NCBI RefSeq assembly: GCF_019800005.1
Contig: NZ_JABGCL010000006.1
Location: 186,001 to 250,000 of the forward strand
DNA from: Geminicoccus harenae
GTDB lineage: Bacteria > Pseudomonadota > Alphaproteobacteria > Geminicoccales > Geminicoccaceae
DNA: 64,000 nt
Direction: 5' to 3'
The notes below the pieces were generated by a model. That model made no database searches. It worked only from the letters and a program-made list of their open reading frames with translations, and was not told the origin of the DNA. Both the position numbers and the translations under genes were made by a program. This document shows, one piece after another, positions 18,836-27,702 of the stretch. Position 1 is the stretch's first letter; each line of letters begins with the position of its first letter.

Positions 18836-20365
18836 TCATGATCCCCCCTCCACCACCTCCGTCTTCGCCACGCCCATCGCGCGGGCCAGTGCCCGCAGGC
18901 GCTGGTCGACCACGTCGCCGAACGGCATGGAGCCGTCGGCGGGCAGGCCCAGGATCAGGGTCTTGCGGTCCTGGCGGACATAGGCGCGGTTCAGGATCTC
19001 GGCGACGGCGCCGGACAGGCGGAAGCCCAGGGTGAGGGCGCGGCCGAGTCGTTCCGCCCAGATGCGCTCGCTCGGGCTGACCAGGGACAGGAGCGAGGCC
19101 AGGGTCGGGTCGCCGGGGGGGCCGTCCTGGCGGATGTAGAGCGCGTAGGCCAGGCGGGCGCGCTCGGCATGGTCCAGCGCCAGGAGCGGCATCTGGCTCA
19201 GCGCCATCAGGATCATGTGCGCCCGGGCATCGGGATGGTCGCGCCAGCCGATGTCGGCCAGATGGCAGGCGGCTTCCCGCAGGCGCCGGTCGTGCAGCTC
19301 CTCGTTGGGGAACAGGCTGTCGGTCCAGCGGACCAGGGCCTCGCCCATGGCGGGGTCGCGGTTCCAGGTCCGCCCGACCTCCACCGCCTCGACCAGGAGC
19401 GGATCCTGGTCGATCTCGGCATCGGCCAAGTGGCGGATCAGGCGGCCCTCGCGCAGGCCGAACGCGGAGAACACCGCCTGGCGCGGCCTGGTCGCGCGCA
19501 CCACCCGCTCGAACAGGACCAAAGCCTGGGAGAAGGTCTCGACCCGGCGCTTGGGCACGCCTGGCAGGTCGGCCATGGCGGCGGCATCATAGCGGCTGAG
19601 TTCCCTGGCAAAGGCCTGCGCCTCGCTGCGCGGCATGGCGAAGCCGTGCAGGACGCGCAGCGGCCCGCTCTGCATGGCGAGGCGCACCCGCGCGATCGCC
19701 CGCCAGCCGCCGCCCACGATGAACAGGTCCTCGCCGACCGTGTCCTCCAGGAACGCGGCGATGCCGTGCAGCATGGCGTCGACATGGCGCCGGGCGGCCG
19801 CCATGTCGCCGGCGAAGCGATCGCCGATGCGCAGCGTGCCGAGCGGCAGGCTGATGCTCTCGCCGGGACGGCCCGCATGGATCCGCGCGAACTCCAGGCT
19901 GCCGCCGCCCAGATCGACCACCAGGCCTTCCGGGCGATGGAAGCCGGCGCGTACGCCGAGGGCGGTGAAGTAGGCCTCCTCCTGGCCGGAGAGGATGCTG
20001 ATGGGCACGCCCACCGCCTCCTGCGCCTGGCGGATGAATTCCTGGCCGTTGCTGGCCGAGCGCGACGCCTCGGTGGCGCAGACGTCCAGGGCGGCCACCC
20101 GCATCGCCCGGGCGAGCTGGCCAAAGCGCGCCAGCGTGCGGATGGCGCTCTGCACGCCGGCGGGGCTGAGCTGGCCGGTGCGTTCCAGCCCCTTGCCCAG
20201 CGCGCACATCACCTTCTCGTTGAAGCGCACCACCGGCGTGCGCGAGATCCGGTCATAGACCACCAGGCGCACCGAGTTCGAGCCGATGTCGACCACGGCG
20301 ACCGGGCGGTCGTCGCCCTGGCCGGCCTGTGCCGGGAGATGGGGTACCGGGGCCAGGGCGTTCAT
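18836..20365 (-). CDS. ppx: Exopolyphosphatase, Ppx/GppA family
   Basis: This is a 509-residue ASKHA-fold phosphatase that removes terminal phosphate from polyphosphate or pppGpp. The phosphate-1 motif AVVDIGSNSVRLVVYD is near residues 24-39, the catalytic-Glu region ILSGQEEAYFTALG near 128-141, and VVDLGGGSLEFA near 155-166. A C-terminal HD-like helical domain (EAACHLADIGW..DH) follows. It overlaps the upstream kinase gene by 4 bases, so synthesis and breakdown of polyphosphate are encoded together. Confidence 0.93.
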   Translation of the reverse strand: MNALAPVPHLPAQAGQGDDRPVAVVDIGSNSVRLVVYDRISRTPVVRFNEKVMCALGKGLERTGQLSPAGVQSAIRTLARFGQLARAMRVAALDVCATEASRSASNGQEFIRQAQEAVGVPISILSGQEEAYFTALGVRAGFHRPEGLVVDLGGGSLEFARIHAGRPGESISLPLGTLRIGDRFAGDMAAARRHVDAMLHGIAAFLEDTVGEDLFIVGGGWRAIARVRLAMQSGPLRVLHGFAMPRSEAQAFARELSRYDAAAMADLPGVPKRRVETFSQALVLFERVVRATRPRQAVFSAFGLREGRLIRHLADAEIDQDPLLVEAVEVGRTWNRDPAMGEALVRWTDSLFPNEELHDRRLREAACHLADIGWRDHPDARAHMILMALSQMPLLALDHAERARLAYALYIRQDGPPGDPTLASLLSLVSPSERIWAERLGRALTLGFRLSGAVAEILNRAYVRQDRKTLILGLPADGSMPFGDVVDQRLRALARAMGVAKTEVVEGGS

Positions 20366-22539
20366 GAATCGGTGCGGGCGATCGACACGCGGGTGGTTCC
20401 CTTCTTGCGCATGGCGCTGCCCCGGCCGGACAGGCTGGGGTTGGTCATGAAGTACTTGTGGGCAGAGAACGGCTCACCTTCCGGCTGGATCCGCGTGTAG
20501 GTGCCGTCCGGCTCGAGCAGCCAGCTCCCGGCCGTGTCCTTCAGGTTCGCCACCATCACCTGCGACATGATCTGCTGGTGCACCGTGTCGTTCTCGATCG
20601 GCACCAGCGTCTCGACCCGCCGGTCGAGGTTGCGGCCCATCCAGTCGGCCGAGCTGATGAACACCTTGGCCTGCTTGGACGGCAGGCCGTGGCCGTTGCC
20701 GAAGCAGACCACCCGGGCATGCTCCAGGAAGCGGCCGACCAGGCTCTTGACCCGGATGTTCTCCGAGAGGCCCGGCACGCCCGGGCGCAGGCAGCAGATG
20801 CCGCGGATGACCAGGTCGATCTGCACGCCGGCCCTGGACGCCCGGTACAGGGCGGCGATGATGCCCTTGTCGACCAGCGAGTTCATCTTGGCCCAGATCG
20901 CGGCCTTGCGCCCGGCCTTGGCGTGCTGGATCTCGGCCTCGATGTTCTCCATCAGCTTGGTGCGCAGCGAGTAGGGGGCGACGCCGATCTTCTCGAGGCC
21001 GGTGGGCTCGACATAGCCGGTCATGAAGTGGAAGGCGCGTGCCGCGTCACGGCCGAGTGCCGGGTCGCAGGTGAAGAAGGAGAAGTCGGTGTAGATCTTG
21101 GCAGTGACCGGATGATAGTTGCCAGTGCCGAAATGGACATAGGTCGAGAACTCGCCGCCTTCCCGGCGGACCACCATCGAGACCTTGGCGTGGACCTTCA
21201 GGTTGATGAAGCCGAACACGACCTGGACGCCGGCCCGCTCCAGGCGCCGCGCCAGGCGGATGTTGCGGTCCTCGTCGAACCGGGCCTTGAGCTCGACCAG
21301 CGCCGTCACCGACTTGCCGCCCTCGGCCGCCTCCACCAGCGCCTTGACGATCGGGCTGTCCTCGCTGGTGCGATAGAGCGTCTGCTTGATCGCCACCACG
21401 TTCGGGTCGAGTGCGGCCTGGGTCAGGAACTGCAGGACGACCTCGAAGCTCTCGTAAGGGTGGTGGACGATCAGGTCCTTGGCCCGGATCGCGGCGAAGC
21501 AGTCGCCGCCATAGTCGCGGATCCGCTCCGGGAAGCGTGGCGTGTAGGGCGGGAACAAGAGGTCGTTGCGCCCGCAGTTCACGATCTGCTTGGCGGCATC
21601 CAGGCCGAGCAGGCCTTCCAGCTCCAGAAGCTCCGAGGACGAGACGTGCAGATGGTCGAGCAGGAAGCGCTTCAGCTCGTCCGGCATGGTGGTGTCCATG
21701 GTCAGCCGGATCACCGAGCCGCGGCGGCGGCGCTTCAGCGCGGTCTCCCATTGCCGGACCAGGTCCTCCGCCTCCTCCTCCAGCTCGATGTCGCTGTCGC
21801 GGATCACTCGGAAATGGCCGAAGCTCTGGACCTCGAAGCCGGGGAACAGCTTGTCGAAGTAGCGGACCACGAGCTGTTCCAGCCGCACGAACCGGGCAGC
21901 AGCACCCGGCAGGCGGACGAAGCGGTCCAGATGGTTCGGCAGGACCAGCAGGCTCACCAGGTTCTCGCCGCGCCGCCTCGCCAGCTGGAGCACGATGCCC
22001 AGGCCCAGGTTCGGCACGAACGGGAAGGGGTGGGCCGGGTCGATCGCGATCGGGGTGAGCACGCTGGACAGTTCGGGAAACAGCCGTTCCGCGAACCACG
22101 CGAGATCGACGTCGGTCAGCTCGTCCACGTCGCAGACCACGACATTCTCGGTGCGCAGCATGGCGGTCAGCTCGCGCCAGGCGCGCTGCTGGTCGCCCAT
22201 CAGCGAGAAGACCCGCGCATGGATGGCTTCGAGCTGCTCCTCCGGCGTGCGGCCGTCGTCGGAGGGCGAGCGCACCCCGGCCGCCACCAGCCCCTTCAGG
22301 CCGGCGACGCGCACCATGTAGAACTCGTCGAGGTTGGAGGCGGAGATGGACAGAAAGCGCAGCCGCTCCAGGAGCGGGTGCTGCGGGTTGAACGCCTCGG
22401 CCAGGACCCGCTCGTTGAAGGCCAGCCAGGACAGCTCGCGGTTGATGAGGTCCTGCGGGCCGACGCGGAAGGGGCTGGCCCCCTCGTCGGTGACGAGCGG
22501 CGGGATCTCGCTCGTGACCGTCGCGACATTCTCGTCCAT
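20362..22539 (-). CDS. ppk1: Polyphosphate kinase 1
   Basis: This is a 725-residue membrane-associated enzyme that polymerises the gamma-phosphate of ATP into polyphosphate. The N-domain begins with LINRELSWLAFNERVL; the head domain follows; the phospholipase-D-like catalytic domains contain NLKVHAKVSMVVRRE (the VHAK active-site histidine near residue 450), HFGTGNYHP and the second SSADWMGRNLDRRVE segment. Length fits PPK1. It is the first gene of the ppk1-ppx pair and is transcribed divergently from a SixA-like phosphatase with a 125-base gap. Confidence 0.95.
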   Translation of the reverse strand: MDENVATVTSEIPPLVTDEGASPFRVGPQDLINRELSWLAFNERVLAEAFNPQHPLLERLRFLSISASNLDEFYMVRVAGLKGLVAAGVRSPSDDGRTPEEQLEAIHARVFSLMGDQQRAWRELTAMLRTENVVVCDVDELTDVDLAWFAERLFPELSSVLTPIAIDPAHPFPFVPNLGLGIVLQLARRRGENLVSLLVLPNHLDRFVRLPGAAARFVRLEQLVVRYFDKLFPGFEVQSFGHFRVIRDSDIELEEEAEDLVRQWETALKRRRRGSVIRLTMDTTMPDELKRFLLDHLHVSSSELLELEGLLGLDAAKQIVNCGRNDLLFPPYTPRFPERIRDYGGDCFAAIRAKDLIVHHPYESFEVVLQFLTQAALDPNVVAIKQTLYRTSEDSPIVKALVEAAEGGKSVTALVELKARFDEDRNIRLARRLERAGVQVVFGFINLKVHAKVSMVVRREGGEFSTYVHFGTGNYHPVTAKIYTDFSFFTCDPALGRDAARAFHFMTGYVEPTGLEKIGVAPYSLRTKLMENIEAEIQHAKAGRKAAIWAKMNSLVDKGIIAALYRASRAGVQIDLVIRGICCLRPGVPGLSENIRVKSLVGRFLEHARVVCFGNGHGLPSKQAKVFISSADWMGRNLDRRVETLVPIENDTVHQQIMSQVMVANLKDTAGSWLLEPDGTYTRIQPEGEPFSAHKYFMTNPSLSGRGSAMRKKGTTRVSIARTDS

Positions 22540-22664
22540 ACCGACCTCTCCACCCAGAAGGCCCCAGCCGTGACCGTGCCTCGTTCTTCCCGCCAGGCCG
22601 TTCCTCCCAAGGGAATGGGCCTACACATGGCAGCCCGGCTCGGCAAGAACGGGTCTGGCCGACC

Positions 22665-23168
22665 ATGGTGACGGTTCTGCTGTTGCGCCACGCGAAATCA
22701 CGCTGGGACGAGCCGGACCTGGCCGACCATGATCGCGGGCTGGCGCCGCGGGGCCTGCGCGCCGCACCCGCCATGGGGCGCCATGCCGCGCGTCAGGGCT
22801 GGCTGCCCGACCGGGTGATCGCCTCCACGGCCCGCCGGGCGGCCGAGACGGCCAGGCTGTTCCTTGAGGGGGCGAAGCTGGAGCGGCGGATCGAGCCGGT
22901 GCCGCAGATCTACGAGGCCACCGCCCGGACGCTCCTGTCCCTGCTCCAGACCCAGCCGGGCGGGGACAGCATCCTCCTGGTCGGCCACGACCCGGGCATC
23001 CACGACCTGGCGCTGGAACTGGTGGGGAGCGGTGTCGACCAGGAGCTGGACCGCAAGTTCCCGACCGCGGCGCTGGCGGTGATCGAGCTGCCGGTTGAGC
23101 ATTTCGCCGACCTGCGCAGCGGCAACGGACGGCTCATTGCCTTCGTCCGGCCGCGTGAGTTGGGCTGA
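22665..23168 (+). CDS. SixA-like histidine phosphatase
   Basis: This is a 167-residue histidine phosphatase family protein. The catalytic LLLRHAKS motif is near residues 5-12, the second arginine region STARRAAETARL is near 51-62, and GHDPGIHDLALEL near 107-119 provides the second histidine. E. coli SixA dephosphorylates a histidine phosphotransfer protein; other members act on small phosphoesters. Its position beside ppk1-ppx suggests a phosphate-related role but is not proof. Confidence 0.87.
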   Translation: MVTVLLLRHAKSRWDEPDLADHDRGLAPRGLRAAPAMGRHAARQGWLPDRVIASTARRAAETARLFLEGAKLERRIEPVPQIYEATARTLLSLLQTQPGGDSILLVGHDPGIHDLALELVGSGVDQELDRKFPTAALAVIELPVEHFADLRSGNGRLIAFVRPRELG

Positions 23169-23220
23169 ACGGGCGGACGGCTTGGCGGCAGTACGGCGCG
23201 TCAGTGGCCCATGACGGGAC

Positions 23221-23667
23221 TCAGGCCGCCGGCCTGCCCTTCAGCAGGTCGCGGATCTCGGTGAGCAGGGCCACGTCGGCCGGTATCTCGGGTGCCTTCG
23301 GCTCGTCGGTGACCTCGCGCTCGGTCAGGCGCTTGATGTTGTTCACCTGCTTGATGACGATGAACAGGGCAAAGGCGACGATCAGGAACTTGATCACAGC
23401 GTTGATGAAGTTGCCGTAGGCGATCACCGCGGTGCCGGCGTCGCGGGCGGCGGTGAGGCTCGGGTAGCTCTGGTCCCAGTTGGTGAGCTGGATGTACTTG
23501 TCGGAGAAGTCGATGCCGCCCATGAGCACGCCCAGCGGGGGCATGATCACGTCGTCGACCAGCGAGCTGACGATGGCGGTAAATGCAGCGCCGATGATGA
23601 TGCCGACCGCCAGGTCGACGACGTTGCCCTTGAGCGCGAATTCCTTGAATTCCTGCAGCATCGACAT
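23221..23667 (-). CDS. mscL: Large-conductance mechanosensitive channel MscL
   Basis: This is a 148-residue two-helix channel that opens under membrane tension to release solutes during osmotic downshock. The amphipathic start [19 protein letters not shown] leads into TM1 [21 protein letters not shown]2 lies near residues 75-100 ([19 protein letters not shown]). The cytoplasmic helix ends [15 protein letters not shown] 23667 gives the conserved MSMLQEFK start, preferred over an upstream in-frame start. It is monocistronic. Confidence 0.95.
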   Translation of the reverse strand: MSMLQEFKEFALKGNVVDLAVGIIIGAAFTAIVSSLVDDVIMPPLGVLMGGIDFSDKYIQLTNWDQSYPSLTAARDAGTAVIAYGNFINAVIKFLIVAFALFIVIKQVNNIKRLTEREVTDEPKAPEIPADVALLTEIRDLLKGRPAA

Positions 23668-23728
23668 CGGCCGCTCTCCCTGGTCCTGTCGCAAGACAAG
23701 GTCAGGATGAACGGACGACCTGCACCGG

Positions 23729-24607
23729 TCAATTCAGCGCAAGTGACGTGAGCGTCATCGTCCCGGCCAGTTCCTCGCCCGGCGCCAGGATATGGGCGCC
23801 GGTGTCGTCGCGGCCGGGCATGTTCACGGCATTGCCGGCATGGCTGATCGGCTCGACGCAGAAATGATCCTCGCCCCGCGGGATGTAGACGATCAGGTGG
23901 TTCAGGACCGGGTCGCCGGCGATGCGCAGGCCGCGCCGCTCGTTCGGCCAGCGTATCGTGGCCGCACCGGTGAAGCCGGCGAAGATGTGGTCCAGGACCA
24001 TCTCCTCCACCTTGCGCTCCTCCCGGAAGTCGGCCCAGGGCGGGACCGGGACCCGCTCGGTCGAGACCTTGGTGGCATCGGTGAGCCAGACCGAATCGAC
24101 CTCGGCCTGGATGGTGGCGCCGGAATGGCGGTCCAGATAGGGGTGGTGGCCGATGCCGAACGGCATGGCCCGCTCGCCCGTGTTGCGCACGCCGATCTCG
24201 ACCCGCAGCGTGCCTTCCATCAGCCGGAAGCGCTGCCAGGCGCGGTAGCGGAACGGCACCCAGCGATGCTCGTGATGGAACACCATGGCGGCACTGGTTT
24301 CGTCCTGGCTCGCGACCGTCCAGGAGCCCATCCAGCCGTCGCCGTGGATCGCATGCGGCTCGGGCAGGAAGTTCAGGGGGAGTTGGTAGTCCTGGCCCTC
24401 GAAGCTGAAGCGGCCGTGCTGGATCCGCCCGGCGAACGGCACCAGCGGGAAGGAGGCGTAGGCGATCGGGTCGCGCAGGTCGCCACGGCTGGCGCGCAGC
24501 AGGTCGAAGCCGTCGTCGCGAAAGCTGCGGATGGCACCGCCGCCTGCCGGGTCCACGACCAGTTCCAAGTTGCCGTGGCGCAGGGTGACGAGCGGCGCAT
24601 CGATCAT
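23729..24607 (-). CDS. Aldose 1-epimerase family protein
   Basis: This is a 292-residue galactose mutarotase-like protein. It has the N-terminal beta segment [22 protein letters not shown] near residue 78 with the binding histidine, and [12 protein letters not shown] near 148-159 with the conserved histidine pair. It would interconvert anomers of an imported sugar in the cytosol. It lies 119 bases downstream of the sugar-binding protein gene on the same strand, behind a hairpin, consistent with a sugar-utilisation unit. Confidence 0.85.
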   Translation of the reverse strand: MIDAPLVTLRHGNLELVVDPAGGGAIRSFRDDGFDLLRASRGDLRDPIAYASFPLVPFAGRIQHGRFSFEGQDYQLPLNFLPEPHAIHGDGWMGSWTVASQDETSAAMVFHHEHRWVPFRYRAWQRFRLMEGTLRVEIGVRNTGERAMPFGIGHHPYLDRHSGATIQAEVDSVWLTDATKVSTERVPVPPWADFREERKVEEMVLDHIFAGFTGAATIRWPNERRGLRIAGDPVLNHLIVYIPRGEDHFCVEPISHAGNAVNMPGRDDTGAHILAPGEELAGTMTLTSLALN

Positions 24608-24630
24608 GGCTCACCTTTTCGGGCCAGAAC

Positions 24631-24664
24631 GGGAAACGCCGCCGACAGCGCCGGCGGCGTTCCC
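24631..24664 (-). terminator. Hairpin between sugar-binding protein and aldose epimerase genes
   Basis: Arms at 24631-24643 and 24653-24664 pair over 12 bases with one bulged A. The loop is about 9 bases. No U-tract follows on the minus strand, so it may act as a partial terminator or as an mRNA stabiliser that raises the level of the upstream binding-protein message. Confidence 0.4.
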
Positions 24665-24726
24665 TGAACTACGTCGCGGGACCGGCCTCTGCCAGTCCGC
24701 CCGACCATGTCACCATCGACGCAGGG

Positions 24727-25737
24727 TCACTGGCCGAGGCAGGTGTCGGCGTTCTCCTGGGTGCAGACATCCAGGCCGGTATAGGTCGGGTCCGCCGGCG
24801 GATCGCCGCCCTCCTTGATCTTCAGCAGCGCGTTCATGCTCTGGTAGCCCATCTCGAACGGCCGCTGGCCGACCTGGCCCAGCGAAAGGCCCTTCTTCAG
24901 CAGCTCCATCTGCGGCGGCAGCGTGTCGGCGACCACGATCGCCAGTTCCTTGCTGTCGAGCTTGTCCTTGTACTTGCTGACCACCGCCTCATAGGCGTTC
25001 GGTATGAACTGCGGGAAGCCGCCGGTGGGCACGAAGGCATCCAGGTCGCTGAACTTGGCGAGGATGTCCTCCAGCTGCTGCACCGAGCGCGGCAGGTCGT
25101 CGTCGCTGTAGAGCGGGCAGCCTTCCACCTCGGTCCAGCCGCCCTGGCCGGTCAGCCGTTCGCCGGGCGCTGCCTCCGACTTGGTACCGGCGAGCGTGTC
25201 GCGGATGCCCTGCATCCGCTCGTTGTGGTTGGAGGCGGCCGCCCCGCCCGACTGGATGCAGATCGTGCCGCCGTCCGGCTTGATGCCCTGCACCAGCTTG
25301 GCCAGGTTCACGCCGATGTCGTAATTGTAGGTGCCGATATAGGCCAGGCGGTTGCCCTTGTCCTTCTCGAGCACGTCGGAGTCCCAGGTCAGCACGGGAA
25401 TGCCGGCGTCCTTGGCGGCACCCAGCGCCCGGCCCATCGCCGCGGCGTTGGACGGCGAGACCGCGATGCCGTCGATGCCGCGCGCGATCAGGTCGTTGAC
25501 GATCGCCACCTGCTCGTCGCCGCCGCCATGCTCGCCGGGGCCGATATATTCGCAGGTGAACTTGCCGCCGGACTCCTCCTGGGCCTTCATGCAGCCGTCG
25601 CGCGCGAAGTCGAAGAACGGGATGTTCATCCCCTTGGGCACCAGCGCGAACGTGTAGCTCTCCTGCGCGCTGGCACCGGACGTTCCGAACGCACCCACCA
25701 CCGCGGTGGCGATGCCTGCCAACAACAGCTTCCTCAT
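24727..25737 (-). CDS. Sugar ABC transporter substrate-binding protein (ribose/fructose type)
   Basis: This is a 336-residue periplasmic protein of the LacI-like binding-protein class. The signal peptide MRKLLLAGIATAVVGAFG ends at ASAQ near residue 25; ligand-cleft segments include IPFFDFARDGCMKA and IDGIAVSPSNAAAMGRALGAAKDAGIPVLTWDSD near 80-115. It is the third gene of an ATPase-permease-binding protein set and follows the permease after 68 bases. An aldose is the likely ligand given the epimerase downstream; fructose (FrcB-like) is possible. Confidence 0.9.
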   Translation of the reverse strand: MRKLLLAGIATAVVGAFGTSGASAQESYTFALVPKGMNIPFFDFARDGCMKAQEESGGKFTCEYIGPGEHGGGDEQVAIVNDLIARGIDGIAVSPSNAAAMGRALGAAKDAGIPVLTWDSDVLEKDKGNRLAYIGTYNYDIGVNLAKLVQGIKPDGGTICIQSGGAAASNHNERMQGIRDTLAGTKSEAAPGERLTGQGGWTEVEGCPLYSDDDLPRSVQQLEDILAKFSDLDAFVPTGGFPQFIPNAYEAVVSKYKDKLDSKELAIVVADTLPPQMELLKKGLSLGQVGQRPFEMGYQSMNALLKIKEGGDPPADPTYTGLDVCTQENADTCLGQ

Positions 25738-25805
25738 GGGTCTCGACCTCCCTGAACCGGGCTTTGTGAGGGGGACAGAGCCATCCCCCGCCGGACCCGC
25801 CCCTT

Positions 25806-26834
25806 CTAGTCCGACTTCTTCCCGCGGATCCGCTCGAGCAGGACCGCCAGAACGATGAAGACACCGACGAAGGTGCCCTGCCAGTTGCTGTCCACGCCGG
25901 CCATCAGCAGCGCGTTGCGGATGACCTCGATGAGCGCAGCACCGACGAAGGCGCCATAGGCGCCGCCCTCGCCGCCCATCAGGTTGGCGCCGCCGATCAC
26001 GGTGGAGGCGATCACGCGCAGTTCGTAGCCGGTGCCCAGCGCATTGATCGCGGAGCCCTGCCAGCCGACGATCATGACCGCGGCGATGCCGGCGGTCAGG
26101 CCGGCCGCCACATAGGCCTGCAGCTTGATCCGGTCGACCGGCACGCCGGTCAGCCGGGCGGCGTTCTCGTTGCCGCCGATGGCATAGAGATAGCGGCCCC
26201 AGGCGCTGAAGTTGAAGATCAGGCCGAACACGGCGGTCAGCAGCACCAGCATCCAGACCGGGTTCGAGATGCCCAGGATCTGGCCGCCGCCGATCCAGTT
26301 GAACTGGTCGGCATAGGGGCCGAACTCGTAGATCATCTTGTTCTGCGACAGCACCACCGCCAGCGAGCGCGCCACGGACAGCATGCCGAGCGTCACCACG
26401 AAGGGCGGCAGGCGCAGATAGGCGATCAGCGCGCCGTTGACCGCACCGGCCAGGGCACCCGTGGCGAGCCCGGCCAGCACCGCGACCAGCCAGTGGCTCT
26501 CCGCCTGCAGCAGCAGTCCGCAGACCACGCCCACCAGGCCCATCACCGAGCCCACCGACAGGTCGATCCCGCCGGTCAGGATCACCGCGGTCATGCCGAG
26601 CGCCATGATGCCGATGAAGGCGAAGTTGCGGGTGATGTTGTACAGGTTGCCGGCGGTCATGAAGGTGGGCTCCACCCAGTTCATGATCAGGCAGATCAGG
26701 ACCAGGGCGATCGTCACCCAGAAGGGCTGGCTGGCGAAGATCTTCTGGGCGAGGCTGCGCTCCTTGAGTGCCGTGACCTCGTCGATCCGGGCGAAGTCCT
26801 GGGGGGCGGCAGGATGCTGGGTGCTGTCGGCCAT
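25806..26834 (-). CDS. Sugar ABC transporter permease (RbsC/FrcC type)
   Basis: This is a 342-residue inner-membrane permease of the BPD_transp_2 family with eight to ten hydrophobic helices. Landmarks are MTAVILTGGIDLSVGSVMGL near residues 77-96, LPPFVVTLGMLSVARSLA near 142-159 and YAIGGNENAARLTGVPVDR near 216-234. It is separated from the ATPase gene by 12 bases and forms the channel of this importer, probably as a homodimer because no second permease is present. Confidence 0.92.
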   Translation of the reverse strand: MADSTQHPAAPQDFARIDEVTALKERSLAQKIFASQPFWVTIALVLICLIMNWVEPTFMTAGNLYNITRNFAFIGIMALGMTAVILTGGIDLSVGSVMGLVGVVCGLLLQAESHWLVAVLAGLATGALAGAVNGALIAYLRLPPFVVTLGMLSVARSLAVVLSQNKMIYEFGPYADQFNWIGGGQILGISNPVWMLVLLTAVFGLIFNFSAWGRYLYAIGGNENAARLTGVPVDRIKLQAYVAAGLTAGIAAVMIVGWQGSAINALGTGYELRVIASTVIGGANLMGGEGGAYGAFVGAALIEVIRNALLMAGVDSNWQGTFVGVFIVLAVLLERIRGKKSD

Positions 26835-26846
26835 GTTGCCCTCGCC

Positions 26847-27587
26847 TCAGGCTGCGCGGATGGCACCGGTGATGAGGCCGGTGACCTCTTCCGGCGAGCT
26901 GTCGGCGATGCGCTTGTCGGCGACCTTGGTGCCGCGGCGCATCACCACGACCCGGTCGCAGACCGTGAACACGTCGGGCATGCGGTGGCTGATCAGGACC
27001 ACCGCCATGCCCTTGTCGCGCAGCCGCAGGATCAGATCGAGCACCTCCTTGACCTGGCGGACCGAGATCGCCGCGGTCGGCTCGTCCATCAGCACGACCT
27101 TGGCGTCCTTCAGCCGGGTGCGGGCGATCGCCACCGCCTGGCGCTGGCCGCCGGACATCCGCCTGACCAGGTCGCGCGGCCGGGTCTCCGACTTCAGCTC
27201 GGCGAAGATCTCGCCGGCACGCGCATACATCTGCGCATAGTCCAGGAACTTGAACGGCCCGTACGACTTCTTGGGTTCCCGGCCCAGGAACACGTTCTCG
27301 GCGGCGGTCAGGTTGTTGCAGAGGGCCAGGTCCTGATAGACCACCTCCACGCCGCGCTCGCGCGCATCGGCCGGCTTGTGGAAGTGCTGGACCTCGCCAT
27401 CCAGCCGGATCTCGCCGGTGCTCGGCCGGAAGTTGCCGGCGATGCACTTGACCAGGGTGGACTTGCCCGCGCCGTTGTCGCCCATCAGCCCCACGACCTC
27501 GCCGCGCTCCAGGTCGAGATCGACCCCGCGCAGTGCCTCGATCGCGCCGAAATGCTTGCTGATGTCGCGCAGTTCGAGCAGCGCCAT
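26847..27587 (-). CDS. Sugar ABC transporter ATP-binding protein, single domain (FrcA-like)
   Basis: This is a 246-residue ATPase. Walker A GDNGAGKS is near residues 36-43, signature MSGGQRQAVAIAR near 141-153 and Walker B VVLMDEPTAAI near 162-172. Ribose-type systems usually have a duplicated 500-residue ATPase; the single-domain form matches FrcA of fructose importers in alphaproteobacteria. ATG 27587 gives MALLELRDISKHFGAIEAL; a start at 27635 is possible. It is the first gene of the operon. Confidence 0.92.
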   Translation of the reverse strand: MALLELRDISKHFGAIEALRGVDLDLERGEVVGLMGDNGAGKSTLVKCIAGNFRPSTGEIRLDGEVQHFHKPADARERGVEVVYQDLALCNNLTAAENVFLGREPKKSYGPFKFLDYAQMYARAGEIFAELKSETRPRDLVRRMSGGQRQAVAIARTRLKDAKVVLMDEPTAAISVRQVKEVLDLILRLRDKGMAVVLISHRMPDVFTVCDRVVVMRRGTKVADKRIADSSPEEVTGLITGAIRAA

Positions 27588-27686
27588 CCCGTTCCGACCT
27601 CCCCCTGGCGGCCCGATCGTGCGAGCCGGCTTCATTGAGGAAGACCATACACAGGCACCTTTTCGCGTAAAGTCAGATTAATCGTA

Positions 27687-27702
27687 CCTGTTACCCTGTT
27701 AC
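27687..27702. repeat. Tandem 8-bp direct repeat upstream of the sugar importer operon
   Basis: CCTGTTAC occurs twice in a row, at 27687-27694 and 27695-27702, in an AT-rich patch unlike its surroundings. It lies about 100 bases before the ATPase start and overlaps the stop of the aminotransferase gene. It could be a regulator-binding site for the importer operon, but this is inference. Confidence 0.35.

Noticed and set aside
24727..27648. A 973-codon frame that would fuse the ABC ATPase region with the sugar-binding protein
   Set aside because: The real ATPase and permease lie in other frames over 25806-27587; only the part from 25737 downward has a signal peptide and family similarity, so the upstream extension is an out-of-frame shadow.
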